DNA of 64,000 nt, from assembly GCF_017591425.1 (NCBI RefSeq), contig NW_024465885.1, positions 38,448,501 through 38,512,500 on the forward strand, given 5' to 3'. Under the pieces are notes generated by a model, which saw only the letters and a program-made list of their open reading frames with translations, made no database searches and had not been told where the DNA came from. The translations under genes were made by a program, and so were the position numbers. Numbering within the stretch: the first letter of the stretch is position 1; each line of letters opens with the position of its first letter. The stretch comes from Ochotona curzoniae (lineage: Eukaryota; Chordata; Mammalia; Lagomorpha; Ochotonidae). Below are positions 11,471 through 23,959 of the stretch, piece after piece.

Positions 11471-13241
11471 AAGTACAGCTTTCCAGGCTCCGTCTCAACC
11501 TCCATGTTAATAAACTTCATTTTAACAACATCCTCAGGTGATTCTGCACTTGTTACAATATCATGCAGAACCCACATGCCTATTAGGCTACTTGAGCTAA
11601 AATCTCCTCCTATTCTTTAACTTTTATCATTAATTCTGTTTTTTTTTCTTTTCTGTCCTTTATTTTATGTTTCTCTTTAGTGGGTATATAAAAATTATAA
11701 CTATCCATGGGATAATCCATGGAATCTTGAGATAAGCACATATTGTACAATATGAAAATCTGAACAATCATATCTATTTTCTCAAGCTCTGATCAATTTT
11801 TCATTGTTAAAATATTCAAACTTCTTTTGCATAGTTTTGTTTCCACAAGAAAAAATAAGCGCTATATTATCTTTGCCCTTAGTTGCCTGATTTTAAAAGA
11901 ATAGAACTTCTTTCTCCAATTTGTTTTCTGATTTTAAGAAGAGTTCTTTTAGTTTGTTTTAACTGTGTGTTTTAGAATAGCAAACCCCTAACAAGGAAAA
12001 AGTCATGGTGAACATTGCTTCATCATATGAATTTTTTAGCATTGTTTTTAGATGCTGTTACTCCAAACTGCATCTTCTTAGTAAGAACTATGAAATGCTA
12101 ATTTCTAAAGCTAAATTCTGTCTCCTAATGCTGTAATAAACTACTATTGTAATAATGTATTGATAATGGCGCTGTCAACATCTGGAAAATGCTGCAATAT
12201 CCTTCCATGGCATGGCCCTTTTAGATGATCCAACGTTGACTTTTGGTTTTATTTTCTTTAGTAAGTTCAACTGACTAGTGAAATATTTCTCAAATGAATG
12301 AACACAGTAGAGTTGTTGATTTCTTGCTTTTGTCTGGCCTTTGCTCTAGTTCCTCCATTTAAAAGCAATTTCACCACCCCTTATTGTTCTTACTCAGCTT
12401 TGTCTAGAATTCTGGAATTTCCTTTCTCAGACAAACTCAAGTTTTGTCTCACTCTGAAATGCCTGCTAAAAGTAACAGGCAGTGATTCATTTGTCATCCA
12501 ACTGGAGTAATTGATAAATTTTAGTGGCAACTTTTACTGAGATTCAGACAGCGCATTCTTTCAGCTATTTACTCTAAAACGAAATTTGTAATTAGCACAA
12601 AGGTGATACAACTGCTAAGTGACACAGAGATCTAAAAGGAGAATGCCTTTGAGTTGACTTTGAGTTAGAAAATTCACTCACAATCTTTCATTCTATGTGA
12701 TAGTGTGTGATTGTGTGTGCTTGCAGTGACTGGGTTTCATTAAAAAAAAAGTATTTTAGCAATGGTATGCCACAATTTACAATGTCTCATCAGGGATCAT
12801 ATTGCTACTTAGAAAAGTGGATGGTTTAGAACAAGTGGTGACAAGCAATGCATCAGTCTTTACGGTGGAAAGGTCGGCGTATACATTGAGCATTCTCTCT
12901 GCCTGGCGAAAGAGTTGTTATTTTAGTGAATAATGTGTTTAGTAATCTAATTGGCAACTTGCTCCAATTGCCTTTTGCCCACTGATAACTGTACTATCAA
13001 GTAAAGAACATTTGAAGTATGTTTCTCCATGTTTTATGAATACTTTGATAATGGTCTTATAGACAAAATGTAAATGAAAGAGTAATGCCAAAATCATTGT
13101 GTGATTTTTTTAAATAACCTCAAACCTTACTATATTTCAGTTACCAACTCAATTCCTTTTGCATTCTGCTGACGCATTTCCCAAATTCAGTTTCTCTTAA
13201 ATGTGTGAACCTAGTCTTCTTTTTCAAAAGTAGTCTTAGAA
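11471..13241. other. No feature seen
   Basis: AT-rich unique sequence without a recognisable gene or repeat. The 70-codon plus-strand frame at 12298-12510 has no family features that I can name. Confidence 0.5.
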
Positions 13242-13251
13242 ACCAAAATCA

Positions 13252-13483
13252 GGGCCCGGCACGGTGGCGCAAGTGGTTAAGGTCCTCACCTTGCACGCCC
13301 AGGATCCCATATGGGCGCCTGTTCTATCCCGGCAGCCCCGCTTCCTGGATGCTGGTTTTGGATCGGCCTTTGTGCTCACTTGGGGAGTGAATCATTGGAT
13401 GGAAGATCTTCCTCTCTGTCTCCCTCTCTGTATATCCGCCTTTCCAATAAAAACATAATAAAAATAAAGCTTTAAAAAAAAAA
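13252..13483 (+). mobile_element. Young CSINE with internal deletion
   Basis: The head (gggcccggcacggtggcgca) and tail are close to consensus, but about 100 bp of the body between cccgcttcc (near 13345) and the cacttggggagtgaatcat block are missing. It is flanked by accaaaatca at 13242-13251 and 13488-13497, a clean 10-bp target duplication. Whether the deletion came before or after insertion cannot be told from one copy. Confidence 0.92.
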
Positions 13484-13497
13484 GAACACCAAAATCA

Positions 13498-14092
13498 ATC
13501 TCTTAGCAGTATTTTTCAGTCTGTAAAAACAAAAGGAATGCTTGAAAAACTTGATTTTTCTTAAATTAGTGTTTCTTCAGAATCTTGAGAACTTAAAGCA
13601 TGTTCTTTCTTGTTTACGAATTATATTTTCTCTGGTTTAAAACATCTTGTTGTAGTTGGTTCTTACGCAATTCCTTGGATTTGCAAGGAGACCTTTCGGA
13701 ATGGTCTCACTTTTCTCCTCTTCCTTGCATCTCTCACACTCCATTCTTTTTATATCAGTGTTCTTGTGGATGATGGCCCTCTCTGTCAGTAACTGATAGC
13801 ACGTTGTGCTTTATATTTCCAATGTGGGCCCTTTCCCTACTTGTTTTATGGGATCCCAGCTAGAGATTTTCTGCTCTCAGGCCTAATTGTTCTTTCTTTC
13901 ACTATTATTTACAATAAGTAAATTAGCCTTCCCTATTCCTCCACTCTGAGTGCTTTTCTGTTCATCCAAAGGGTTATTATATATTCAACATCATATCTGT
14001 CATCATGTTGTGTAAGCACTGAGAAGCTTCAGTGACTTTCTAAAGGAGAAGAATGGCTTTTCTACAAACATTCCTTGGAAAGTATAGTAAAT
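13498..14092. other. No feature seen
   Basis: Unique sequence. The 60-codon frame at 13610-13792 shows no motif that I recognise. Confidence 0.5.
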
Positions 14093-14427
14093 AGGGCTGG
14101 TAAGGTGGCTTAGGGGCTAAATCCTCACCTTGGATGCTCCAGGATCTCATGTGGTACTGGTTCACGTCCCAGCTCCTCTTCCTATGTAGCTCCCTACGTG
14201 TCAGCTGGGAAAGCAGTTGAGGACACCCCAAAGCCTTGGAACCCTGCAAGGACAACCTGAAAGAAGCTCCGAACTCCTGGCTGTAGATCAGTTCAGCTCT
14301 GGACATTGCGGCCACTTGGGGAGTCAAACAATTGAAGGGAGATCTTTCTGTCTTTCCTTCTCTCTATATATGTGCCTTTCCAATAAAATATACAGGTACA
14401 TACATACATACATAATCTTTAAAAAAG
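14093..14427 (+). mobile_element. CSINE, plus strand
   Basis: Full-length but moderately diverged copy: head agggctggtaaggtggctta, body agctgggaaagcagttgagg and cggccacttggggagtca, and tail ctttccaataaaatatac. The tail has expanded into a short (ATAC)n run near 14396-14414. Confidence 0.87.
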
Positions 14428-15282
14428 AAAATAAAAATTTATGAATAAAATGGCATAAAATTCATTACATAATTTGCCCTGAAAATTCTGGTATCTTGAA
14501 TGAATGACATACAAACACAGTTTGCTAATATTGATGGAATGAGTCACATGATTGTCTTAAGGATAATAAAACTGTTCCAACCCAAAATGTGTGATATTTG
14601 CCCTTTAGACATATTCTGTATCCACAATAATGTTCTTCTCTGGTAAAGAAGAACGAAAGAAAACAATCCACATCAAAACACAAGGTGAGAAACATGAATA
14701 CAAACATGGCCCCACACTATACCTTTGCACTGTTTGAGCTCTGTACCCTAACCCTAGACTTCCGTGAGCTTGAACCAGGTGATCTTGAATAAAACAAAAG
14801 GGATTTGGGTTTGGTTTAATGACGAAAGGCTGCCTAGGAGATGACAGGTGGATACTGAGTATCCTTCAACCCATGAAAGAACGGACATGAGCTGCTGTGC
14901 AGCAATCATCAATAAGGCCTTCTGATTTGTGAAGGTATATCAGTAACGTTGAGGAAAGTTAAATTTTGCAGTGTGTATTGTGTTATGGTCATTTCATCTC
15001 TTCAGCAGCTGCCAAGATATTTTAATACTTCTGTGATTTTTCGCAAAATCATAAAAAAATCACCATTTATTGAGTTCTATATATCATGTACCATCCGCTG
15101 TCCTCCAAATTGCATGTCAATCCTAAACATTATAAGCCCAAAACAAATTTGCAGAATTTTTCATGTGTGAAAATTGTATTCCTGTAGATACTAGCTAGAG
15201 TTCACCATATCATAATAATTTACTTGAAATAGCACATTAGATTACTACTTTAATTATTATGTAGAGGAACACTAATTTTTTA
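14428..15282. other. No feature seen
   Basis: No recognisable gene, RNA or repeat. Open frames are under 75 codons. Confidence 0.5.
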
Positions 15283-15577
15283 ATTTAATTTTATTTTTGA
15301 TGATGTTAATATAGTTGATCAGAGTCGGAAAGGTTGAGGATCAGGGGAAAGTGGGCAAGGAGCTGTACGATTTCTTTTTCTCCTTCTTATATTCAGGGCA
15401 AGGGGAAATGAAAACCACACCAGCCTCCCAACTGCCACAGTACCTTGGGATGGGGACAGCTGCCTAGTGTCATCCAAGTGTCTCCATCGTGACGACCGCT
15501 ATTTGTTGCCCATCTCCCAAAAAAACGTGAACTTTGTATGTGGAATGAAAAATAAATAAATAATTAAAAATAAAGGA
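15283..15577. repeat. Diverged relative of the repeat at 60056
   Basis: The block tttttgatgatgttaatata, then gtgggcaaggagctgtacga, a pyrimidine run (tttctttttctccttctt), and cttgggatggggacagctgc parallels 60080-60270 in order and spacing. It ends in an A-rich stretch (15548-15577) on the plus strand and starts in a T-rich one. I take it as a short fragment of the same long interspersed repeat, probably L1-related; its strand is unclear. Confidence 0.55.
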
Positions 15578-16168
15578 ACCGAATCGATTGTCATTCTTGT
15601 TATCACTGCCGGAGTTATTCAAACAAAGAAAACAAACGATGTATTGTTAAGTCAAGAAGGCAAAAATAATGGTAGCTGGAGCAATTGAAGAAACTTGAGG
15701 GGTAGGTCAGTTATTGAAACTCTCCTTTAAAAACTAAATCAACACAATACATTTCAAAACTGCTAGAAAAAGAACGTGTTATTTAGCCAGAGAGGCCTAT
15801 AAGCAGGATCCATAACTAAGATCCAGGTAAGGATGTTTTGTAGCTTTCTGAGAGATCAGTTTCATGGAGAGCCTGTGTATCAGAATAGGGCAACAAGCAG
15901 ACCAATGGTTTCCAGAAAGCCACAGAAACACAAAAGCTATGTCCCAATTTCCCAGGCCTAAATTGTGATCTCAATTGACATCTCAGCAAGAATAACTTAG
16001 ATATACACATGGACATATATGCAAAGTGTTTCATCATATAATCAAGGTGGGATAATTTAAATAAACATTCAGAGAGAGGATTTGATACTTTAATTTTCCT
16101 TGTTTTGTGGAGAAATCCTCTTTTTTTCTGATCTGAAAGACAAAGTTGGCCACATCATAGCACTTCTT
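15578..16168. other. No feature seen
   Basis: Unique sequence with short frames only. Confidence 0.45.
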
Positions 16169-16469
16169 TTTAAAAGATTTGTCTATTTTTGTTGGAAAGG
16201 GAGATTTGGAAGAACAGAAGGACAGACGATTTTCCCTCTGCTGGCTTAGTCTCCTAGCGACTGCAAGGGCCAGATGAACCCCTCCGAAGCCTGGAGCCTG
16301 GGGTTTCTTCCTGATCTCCAGTCCAGGTGTAGGGAGGGTCACCCTTCACTGCTCTTCCAGGAGAGAAGCAGGGAGGTGAACGGGGAATGGAGCAGCTGAG
16401 TCATGAACCAGCACCCATATGTGATCCTTGTGCTCCTGAGATTTAGCCACTAGCCATAGCGCCAGGCCC
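16169..16469 (-). mobile_element. CSINE, minus strand
   Basis: Reversed CSINE: tttttaaaagatttgtctat tail, gattttccctctgctggctt, tccgaagcctggagcctggg, and a head ending ccatagcgccaggccc. Moderately diverged. Confidence 0.77.
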
Positions 16470-16659
16470 ATATCACTGTATTTTCAAATAGGACCAAAAA
16501 ATATTTAGGGTCATAAGACAAAGGAAGAATGATGGGGTAGCAAAAAGGAGCTGATATTATACTACATCTTTCAGAGCTCCAATAGAATATTTCTGATATT
16601 CTTGATCATGAGGAGAAAAAAAAAATAGATGTTTGAGAGACAGGGAATTGGGACAATGT

Positions 16660-16975
16660 TAAGATATGGATAGGGATGCCCACATCGTATTTCACAAGGA
16701 CCAGATCTGAGTTCTGGCTCAGCTTCTGATTCCAGCTCCTGGGGGGATACAAGCAGCTGTTCTCGCTGCAGCCAAGCATGTGGGAGATCTCACTTAAGTC
16801 CCTGACTCTAGTTTCTGACTGACTCAGACCTGTCTGTTGTTAAGTACTTAGTGTAAATATTTGGGGATTGAACTGAAGCACAAAAGATCTCTCTCTCTCT
16901 CTCTGTCTCTCTCTCTTTCTGTGTGTGCATGTGTGTGTATATCCACCTTTCTAATTAACTGATTTAAACATGAAA
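16660..16975 (+). mobile_element. Possible old CSINE subfamily copy, plus strand
   Basis: Weak resemblance to an older CSINE subfamily: cagcttctgattccagctcc, catgtgggagatctcactta, a CT-rich run with tctctctctctctgtctctc, and a tail ccacctttctaatt. The head is poorly preserved. Confidence 0.45.
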
Positions 16976-17555
16976 CCTTTTCATCTTTCACATGACCACT
17001 CTGATGACCATCTCTACACTTTACGCTCTAGCATTGTCAACTAGAATATCAATGAAACATCAAGCTTTAATTTGCCTGCAGGAAACTGACTGCCTGATGT
17101 ATGCCTTTGATGTGTTAGGAATTTAAAAGCTACCTATAATGCTCTACAGCTTCTAAAATCCAAATTTTCTGAAGACCTTAGAGCCAACAGGCAAGGATAT
17201 CTGATAGGGATAATTTGCATAGTGATAACTCTGATTGATGGGCTGTGTACAACTTTCAAAACTGAAACTTTAGCTTGGTTCCACGATTTTAAAAGTAATA
17301 TAAATACTTTCTAAAGTTATTTGAAAGTAAATTTTAGAATACATCTCAAAATGGCATAATGCTAAATGTAATGAATGCATGTAGTCATCAACATCTAAAA
17401 TAGAACAAACGCAAATTTACGATCATACTGGATTTAAACAAAATGATTTGTGAGTTGAAACACATAAAGAATGTTGAAGGCAAAAAAAGGTAAGAGTTTT
17501 CATCCATGACATTATCTGTGACCTTTCATGGACTTCTAACAATTTTGTACTTAAA
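16976..17555. other. No feature seen
   Basis: AT-rich unique sequence between two old SINEs. Confidence 0.45.
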
Positions 17556-17880
17556 AGGGTTGGTGCCGTGAATTAGTAAACTGTGGTGCCAGTGTTCCAC
17601 ATGTGCCCAGGTTGATGTACTGCTCCATTTCCAAACCAGCTCCCTGCTTATGGCCTGGGAAAGCAGGTGAAAATGGCTCAAGTGCTTGGGCCTCTGCATC
17701 CACAAGGGAGGTCTGAGGAGGCCCTGTCTCCTGGCTGTTGGCATCTGACTCCATTCCTGGCTTCTGGCTCCTGCCTTCAGCTGCCCCCAACTCCTGACGT
17801 TTGGGAGTGAACAAGCAGATGCAATATCTCTGTGTGCGTCTCCCTAATTCTGTCTTTCAATGAAAATGAAATTTTCAAAA
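17556..17880 (+). mobile_element. Old CSINE, plus strand
   Basis: Diverged plus-strand copy: aagggttggtgccgtgaatt head, tatggcctgggaaagcaggt, gtgcttgggcctctgcatcc, ttctggctcctgcc, and tctgtctttcaatgaaaatg at the tail. Confidence 0.72.
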
Positions 17881-19557
17881 TTACTTAAATGATTGTTAGA
17901 AAAATCATGAACTACTTCAAAGGCTATTCAATGGATCATGAGCATTTAATAGGAGACATGAAAATGCTGAATATGATTTTTGTGCCTTTATAATCATTTA
18001 AAAGAAAATTCATGCCAGCAGTAGATGCTTTTGTGGTAGTTTCAGAGCATGTCATTCCTCTGGAATTTTCCCTTCTTGTTTTCCTCCTCTAGAAGGAATG
18101 TCTTTAAAACTCTTCTTATCTCTGCTTGTGAAGAAGGATGGAAGCTGCTTATCTTGTCTGCATGCTTGTCAATCCAACCTTCAACTTGCTTTGCAACCAA
18201 ATGCATTTCCCAAGCATTTGAACTATCACATTTATAGGAATAGTCCATGCTTTGCAAATCACTAAAAGCATTCTAGGAGTCAAATAACATGTGACTAATT
18301 TTCAATGTTCCTAAAATGAAACCAGCTTTTGAGAAACTTCTGATGCTCTGAATAGCTGCTACAGACATTTTTCTACTGAATCACTCAGTAAAGTTTCATT
18401 TATTTTTATAGAAATAGATTAAATGGCCTTTTGAAGGGGAAAAATTATAAATTACAGAAAATGTTAAATAAGGAAACTATAAATATTTGAAGTGGAAATT
18501 TTATTACAAAAATAAGTGATTAGGGAAGTAGCACTCTGCATCTTATCTATTTTCAAATGCATGAAATTTGTTAACATTATATGGATTCTATTTAAATAGA
18601 CAGCAAATACCAGTAAATAAAGTGATTCTTAATTAGTAAATTACTTTCCATAATTTATGATATTTTGTTCATGTTATTGATAGGTAGCTTTAGCAACAGT
18701 CACTCAGAAATCAGTGAATAGATTGTGTTAGCTTGCCACATTTATTTGCTAATGAAAATTTATACTGTTTTATGTTAGAAGAGAGGAAATTGATTACTGT
18801 GTTTATAAGTTTTCAAGCCTGTAGTACCAAAAGTGATGTTGAGCAACAAAAATTCTGGGAATTCAGCTGGGTGTGGTTGGATAACATTACGTTTGGCACG
18901 TTCCTGCTCTGTGTCAGAGGGCTCCATTCCAATTAGCATCTTTAACAAAGAAACAATGTATCTGAGCATGAATTAGACGAATAGATGTTACGATTAACAT
19001 GATGGTATAAACACTAAGAAATTTACTAAAGGACTTTAAAATTAGCAGAAAGAAGAAAAAAACAACTCAATTAAGTGAAATTGTGTTCACCTAAAATAAT
19101 AGATTTAACAGAAGATCACAGAAAAATTTTTGATTCTTATTGATATGGAAACACAAATCCTTTTTGGATTTATTGTTCAGCATGAGGCAGTTTTAACTCC
19201 TAACAACAGATACTGAAATAAATCACCTGGAGCCTTGTTTACTATCAAACATTCTACTTTTGATTGTTTGAACTTTTGTTGTGACTCACAACTGTTGTGA
19301 TCTTTATTTTTCTTGCATTGCACAGGCATCACTTTTCTCTTTCTCACCACTTCATTCTGGTCATAAATCAATTGAAAAATGTTAGATGTAGATCATTTTT
19401 TAAAATCATCTTAAGATCACATTTTCCAAAACATAAAATCATATAAATTTACTTGGTTATTATGATAATTTGCTTCATTGTAAATATAATAGCAACACTA
19501 CAATGATTAGAAAATCAGTTTCATTGTTTAACTTACAAAATACTTCAAAAATAATTT
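17881..19557. other. No feature seen
   Basis: AT-rich unique sequence. Short frames on both strands (for example 18042-18257) show no motif that I can assign. Confidence 0.5.
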
Positions 19558-19857
19558 TAAACTTTATCTATTTGAAAAGAGGAGTTATAGAGAGACAGAG
19601 AGAAAGAGAAAGAGGTCTTCCCTTCTCTGGTTCACTCCGTAAATAACCCAACAGATGGGGCTGATCCAGGTCTAATCCAGGAGGCTGCAGCATTTTCAGC
19701 TCTCCCACAGGGTACAGGGTCTATTCTCCAATGCTTTCCCAGTTGCATCAACAGGGAGTTGGATGGGAAGTAGAGCAGCCAGGATTCAAACTGGTACCCA
19801 TATGGGATGCTGACAATTCAGGCAGCAATTAAACTTACTATATTGCAATGCCACCAT
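19558..19857 (-). mobile_element. Old CSINE, minus strand
   Basis: Reversed CSINE: a tttatctatttgaaaagagg tail, agagagacagagagaaagag, ttctctggttcactccgtaa, ggagttggatgggaagtaga, actggtacccatatgggatg, and a worn head. Confidence 0.78.
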
Positions 19858-20539
19858 GCAAAACATTTTAGTATACATTATTTCATTCTGAAAATTCTTT
19901 AATTATTAGAAAAAATGTAATTATTATAAAAAGATGAGTAGAAAAGAGACAGAGAGCTGGAGATTGAATTTCTTAGTCATCCATGGGTCAATATTTAAAA
20001 ATTGGGCATTGATCCTTTCACTTAAATCTCATTTAGACAGGACAGTTTCCCCTCTTTGTTACCCCATCCCTCTTTTGTTCTTTTCTGTCTCACCTCTTCA
20101 TCCTGTGATAGTCTCTTCCCCATTTTCTACCGTTTGCCCATTCAATGGACTAATAAGGTTTATGTAAATAGACACATGGTACCTCTTTTTACAAACCAGT
20201 TCAACCTCATGCACATCTTTCTGTCATCATATGTTGTGTTCATCCTACAAGCAATTGAGTAATGAAAACTTTACCCTTATTGTAGTTCCAGGGTCCTTCT
20301 TATTACCTTTTATAACAAAATCAGTGGTTACATTAGCAGTACTAGTGCCAGTGGGTGGTTACTACTAATACTATAATCCTAGTTACAGTAGTACTATTGT
20401 TGAATTGCCATTTATGATATACTCAATTTTAAACTAATGAGAATTTTTTCACTTGTTATTGATCTAAGCATCTAAATATCTCAGATTTTTAAAAAATCTC
20501 TTCTATTTTAATGTATAAAAAGGAACAAGCTTGTTTATT

Positions 20540-20700
20540 CATTACACTTTTAGCAGCAAAATAACATGCCCAATCCTCCCCTATATTCCCTTTGTCTTTT
20601 ATCCCCCCACTTTGTGTCTTTCCTACACTCCCTCATTTTTAAAATATTTTTGCTAATTTGTTGCAATAGTATACTTTCTGATTTCTTTTTGATCACTTGA
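20540..20700 (-). mobile_element. Possible L1 3'-end scrap, minus strand
   Basis: The C/T-rich sequence aatcctcccctatattccct, then ttgttgcaatagtatacttt, weakly echoes the reversed L1 3' end at 41090-41185. It may be chance similarity of pyrimidine-rich sequence. Confidence 0.28.
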
Positions 20701-20869
20701 CTATCTAGGAAGAGTTTAAGAAATAGGAAAACCAGTGTGCCTTGAGTATACATAAGGCCTATAAACAATAACCAAATCTCAAAACGTTGCTTTCGCTTGA
20801 AGCCTTTTGGACAGTTTAACTTTGTTTAAAAATGATTTAAAAATTAATCAATTAATTAATTCAAAAACA

Positions 20870-21070
20870 ATGTGAAATGGTGACAGTTGACGGGGGTGTC
20901 TTTCCTCTATTGGTTCACATCCTCAATGCCTTTAGTTAGGTTTAGGTTAGGCAACAGACAGGATCCAGTCCAGGAACCCTATCCTACTATCCCATGTAGT
21001 TGGCAGGGTCCCAAGCATTTGGAAAATTTTCTGTCTTCTCAGATGTCTTAAGAGGAAGTCAGATTAAAAC
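20870..21070 (-). mobile_element. Fragment of an old CSINE, minus strand
   Basis: Partial resemblance only: cctctattggttcacatcct, aggatccagtccaggaaccc and gcagggtcccaagcatttgg follow the reversed CSINE order. The remainder is lost. Confidence 0.4.
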
Positions 21071-21446
21071 AACAACAACAACAACAAACCAGAGCAATCA
21101 AGACTTAACGTGGCACTCCAAAATGAGATCTTACTTCACAAATGGTGTCTAAATTTAAATTTTATTTCTGTTAGTGTATTTCCTAATACTTACAGGAATC
21201 CATTTAGATCTTTTTTGCCTTTTTATTATCTTCATCATGTCTTTCACATTTTCTTTTCCATTTACAACATTTTGGTAACTTGGTGCTTCAGTAGGCTTTA
21301 GCTCTCAATCTCTTCCAATTGCATATTTGATATATTCAGATATGCCTCAACTGTTCTTTGTTAAACCCCTGCATTTTGAGTTTTTAGGATGTGAAGTTAC
21401 ATTTTTATCTCTAGAACATTCTTTTTATTGTTCCCTACTCTTTGAT

Positions 21447-21482
<36 letters not shown>
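21447..21482. repeat. (TA)n microsatellite
   Basis: About 18 TA units with one TG interruption, adjoining the T-rich tail of the next CSINE. It may have grown from that tail. Confidence 0.95.
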
Positions 21483-21724
21483 TTTTTTTTACTTATAGTG
21501 AATAGTACAGCTGGAGCTGAGCCAATCCAAAGCCAGGAGTTTTTTCCCAGTTTCTGCGTGGGTACAGAGTCCCAAGGCTTTGGGTTGTCCTTGACTTCTT
21601 TCCCAGGCCACAAGCAGTGAGCTAGATGGGAAATAAGGTTGTCGAGATTAGAACTGGTACCCATATGGGATCCTGGCACATTTAAGGTGGGGACTTTGCC
21701 TGCTAGGCCACTGTGCCAGGCCCC
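21483..21724 (-). mobile_element. CSINE, minus strand, tail side replaced by (TA)n
   Basis: The head half is well kept (cccatatgggatcctggcac, cactgtgccaggcccc), as is the body (ccaaggctttgggttgtcct). The tail-side third, including the agatcttcc block, is missing and the element adjoins the TA microsatellite. Confidence 0.86.
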
Positions 21725-22364
21725 AATCAACCTTCTCTATTTTTATGTTTATTTGTTTCTTTAATTTTTTGCAAAGATTTTATTCTATCAAATTATACAT
21801 GTTTTAATATATTTTGCATTTGATTAGTTCAATTTCCTAAATCAATTATGGTCTGTTGGTGCTGTTCTCATGAACTCTTACTTCTGGAAGCACACATCTT
21901 GTTGTAGCTTTAGATTGTCACTCCATGTGTTGTCAGAGTTTATCAAAACACACAAGGAACCTGACTTGAAGATTGATCTGTCCAATAGGATTTTCACTAG
22001 TTTTCATCAAGTAAGCCATGCTTTTAAATATGTAGGACCCTTTTATTGTCAGACATATTCCACATAGTTCAGTTATAAATAAAATTCCGACTCTGCCTGG
22101 AAATAGGCTGTGTTTATGAATTAAGGTGGTAAGCAACATTTTCACTAGAGTTGAGGTTATAACAGACATATGTCCCTCAATATCTTTCCTGCGTGTATCA
22201 TTTCTTTTCCAAATTAGTGTCCTTACTGTTAAAATAGCACATTAGTAGTGTTTACTTTCTGCACAAACATCGAATCCTACTCTCACTAGTGGAAACCTGC
22301 CACCTAACCCAGTCACACATAGTCAACATATCTCAAATATCTTGGTTAATCTTGGCAGAGGATT
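21725..22364. other. No feature seen
   Basis: AT-rich unique sequence with no gene recognised. Confidence 0.5.
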
Positions 22365-22655
22365 TACTTTTTACTTACTTTAAAGACAGTTATGGAGAGA
22401 TGATGAGAAACAGAGGATCATCTGTCCACTGGTTCAGTCCCCACATGGCCACCATTCTTGTAAGCCGAGTCTCCTCCAGGTCACCTATGTGGGTTCAGGG
22501 GCTCAACCAGTTGAGCCATCATCCTCTGCTTTTCCAGACTTATCAGCAACAATCTGATACACAGGGGAGCAGTCAGGACGCTAACTGGCCTCCATATGGG
22601 ATGCTCGCACTGAGGATGGAGGCTTCATCCTTGATGCTACAGTTTTGTTCCCCTA
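22365..22655 (-). mobile_element. Old CSINE, minus strand
   Basis: Reversed CSINE with catctgtccactggttcagt, ccccacatggccacc, ctgcttttccagacttatca, and tggcctccatatgggatgct. A 133-codon plus-strand frame (22289-22690) runs through it and is an artefact of the SINE. Confidence 0.66.
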
Positions 22656-22783
22656 TTTTACCTTTCAGTTATTGCAACATACTTAAATAAACTGTAGACA
22701 GGAATATATTTCCGTCTAAATGCTCTAGCATGCTATTATTTCTAGTGATGCTAATTAGCTATTTAATAAAAATTAAATGTAAA

Positions 22784-23090
22784 GGCCCAGCGCTATGGCA
22801 CAGTGGTTAAGGTCCTCGCCTTGCATGCCCGGGATCCCATATGGTCGCCGGTTCCAATCCCGGCAGCCCCGCTTCCCATCCAGCTCCCTACGTGTGGCCC
22901 GGGAAAGCAATGGAGGACGGCCTAGTTTTGGGACCCTGCACCCGCGTGGGAGACCCGGAAGAGGCTCCTGGCTTCGGATTGGCTCAGCTCCAGCCGTTGC
23001 GGCTGTCTGGGGAGTGAATCATCGGATGGAAGATCTTCCTCTCTGTATATCCGCTTTTCCAATCAAAATAAAATAAATCTTTTTAAAAAA
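22784..23090 (+). mobile_element. Young CSINE, plus strand
   Basis: Near-consensus copy with an A-box-like (tggcacagtggttaagg) and a B-box-like (ggttccaatcccgg) stretch. It is flanked by aaaattaaatgtaaa (22769-22783) and aaaattaaatataaa (23087-23101), a 15-bp target duplication with one mismatch that overlaps the A-rich tail. The CT-rich block near the tail is shorter than usual. Confidence 0.93.
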
Positions 23091-23339
23091 TTAAATATAA
23101 AATAAACATTGAGTGCAAACCAGAAATCTATTCCGCTTACAAAACTGTGTTACTCTTGTTTATACTCTTGTTCTTTATAACAATTTAATGTCAATTCACT
23201 TGGTGCCACAACAGACATGTTTGTACATTATTTCAAGTCCCACCTCCTGTACCGTGAAAGGCTTTGAGGTTGCTTGCGAGAATGCGTCAAGGCCAGTATG
23301 ACGTCACGATGATAGGTTGAAACAGTTGACAGAGTCTTA

Positions 23340-23475
23340 CAGATGTTGCTAGAGACGGGAGACACACACCAGGGAATTCTGGATTAAGTTCCTGGCTCCA
23401 GCTGGTGTGGACTTAGGGGAGTCACCAGCATATGAGAAATCTCTGTCTTCCTCTCAAATAACATCACATTCATCA
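23340..23475 (+). mobile_element. Fragment of an old CSINE 3' half
   Basis: Weak match to the 3' half of an older subfamily: gttcctggctccagctggtg, then tgagaaatctctgtcttcct and ctcaaataa. The 5' half is not seen. Confidence 0.38.
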
Positions 23476-23959
23476 ATGAAGAAAAGGTGGAGTTCACATA
23501 GTTTAACAAATATTGGAATTCCAGCAAAGGCAGAGTTGCTATGCAGCCATCTCCTTTTGCGAAGCATCTTTGGAGGAGGCTTGTAGAAGCACCCTGGGCC
23601 AGGCTAGGTCTTCTCACTCTTGTAGTAGCTCAGGACTGACATCTGGGAGTCAGAAGGCGTTTTAATTTTGGACTCTCGTTGCTGTGCTGTTCTTCCTCCT
23701 TCACAATCTTCAATATTGAGAAAACTTGGTCGTGATTTTTACTATGATGCAAGACTTGGAAATTGCAGTAAAACTCTGAATTAACATTTCTTATGCCGAA
23801 ATATACACTCAAGTTTCTAGTTTGAGATGCAAAGTTAAAATGCTCATCACATCTCACATTTTGATTTGTCTAAATGGAAATTTATAAAAAAAAAAAAAAC
23901 CTTTTAGAACCATAGTTATAATTTGCAAGTTTACTCCTAGATATTCACTTACATTATTA

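Noticed and set aside
22289..22690. 133-codon plus-strand open frame
   Set aside because: It runs through a minus-strand CSINE.
22784..22870. tRNA-like A and B boxes, here and at other CSINE heads
   Set aside because: These are SINE promoters derived from a tRNA gene. No cloverleaf with a proper acceptor stem was seen.
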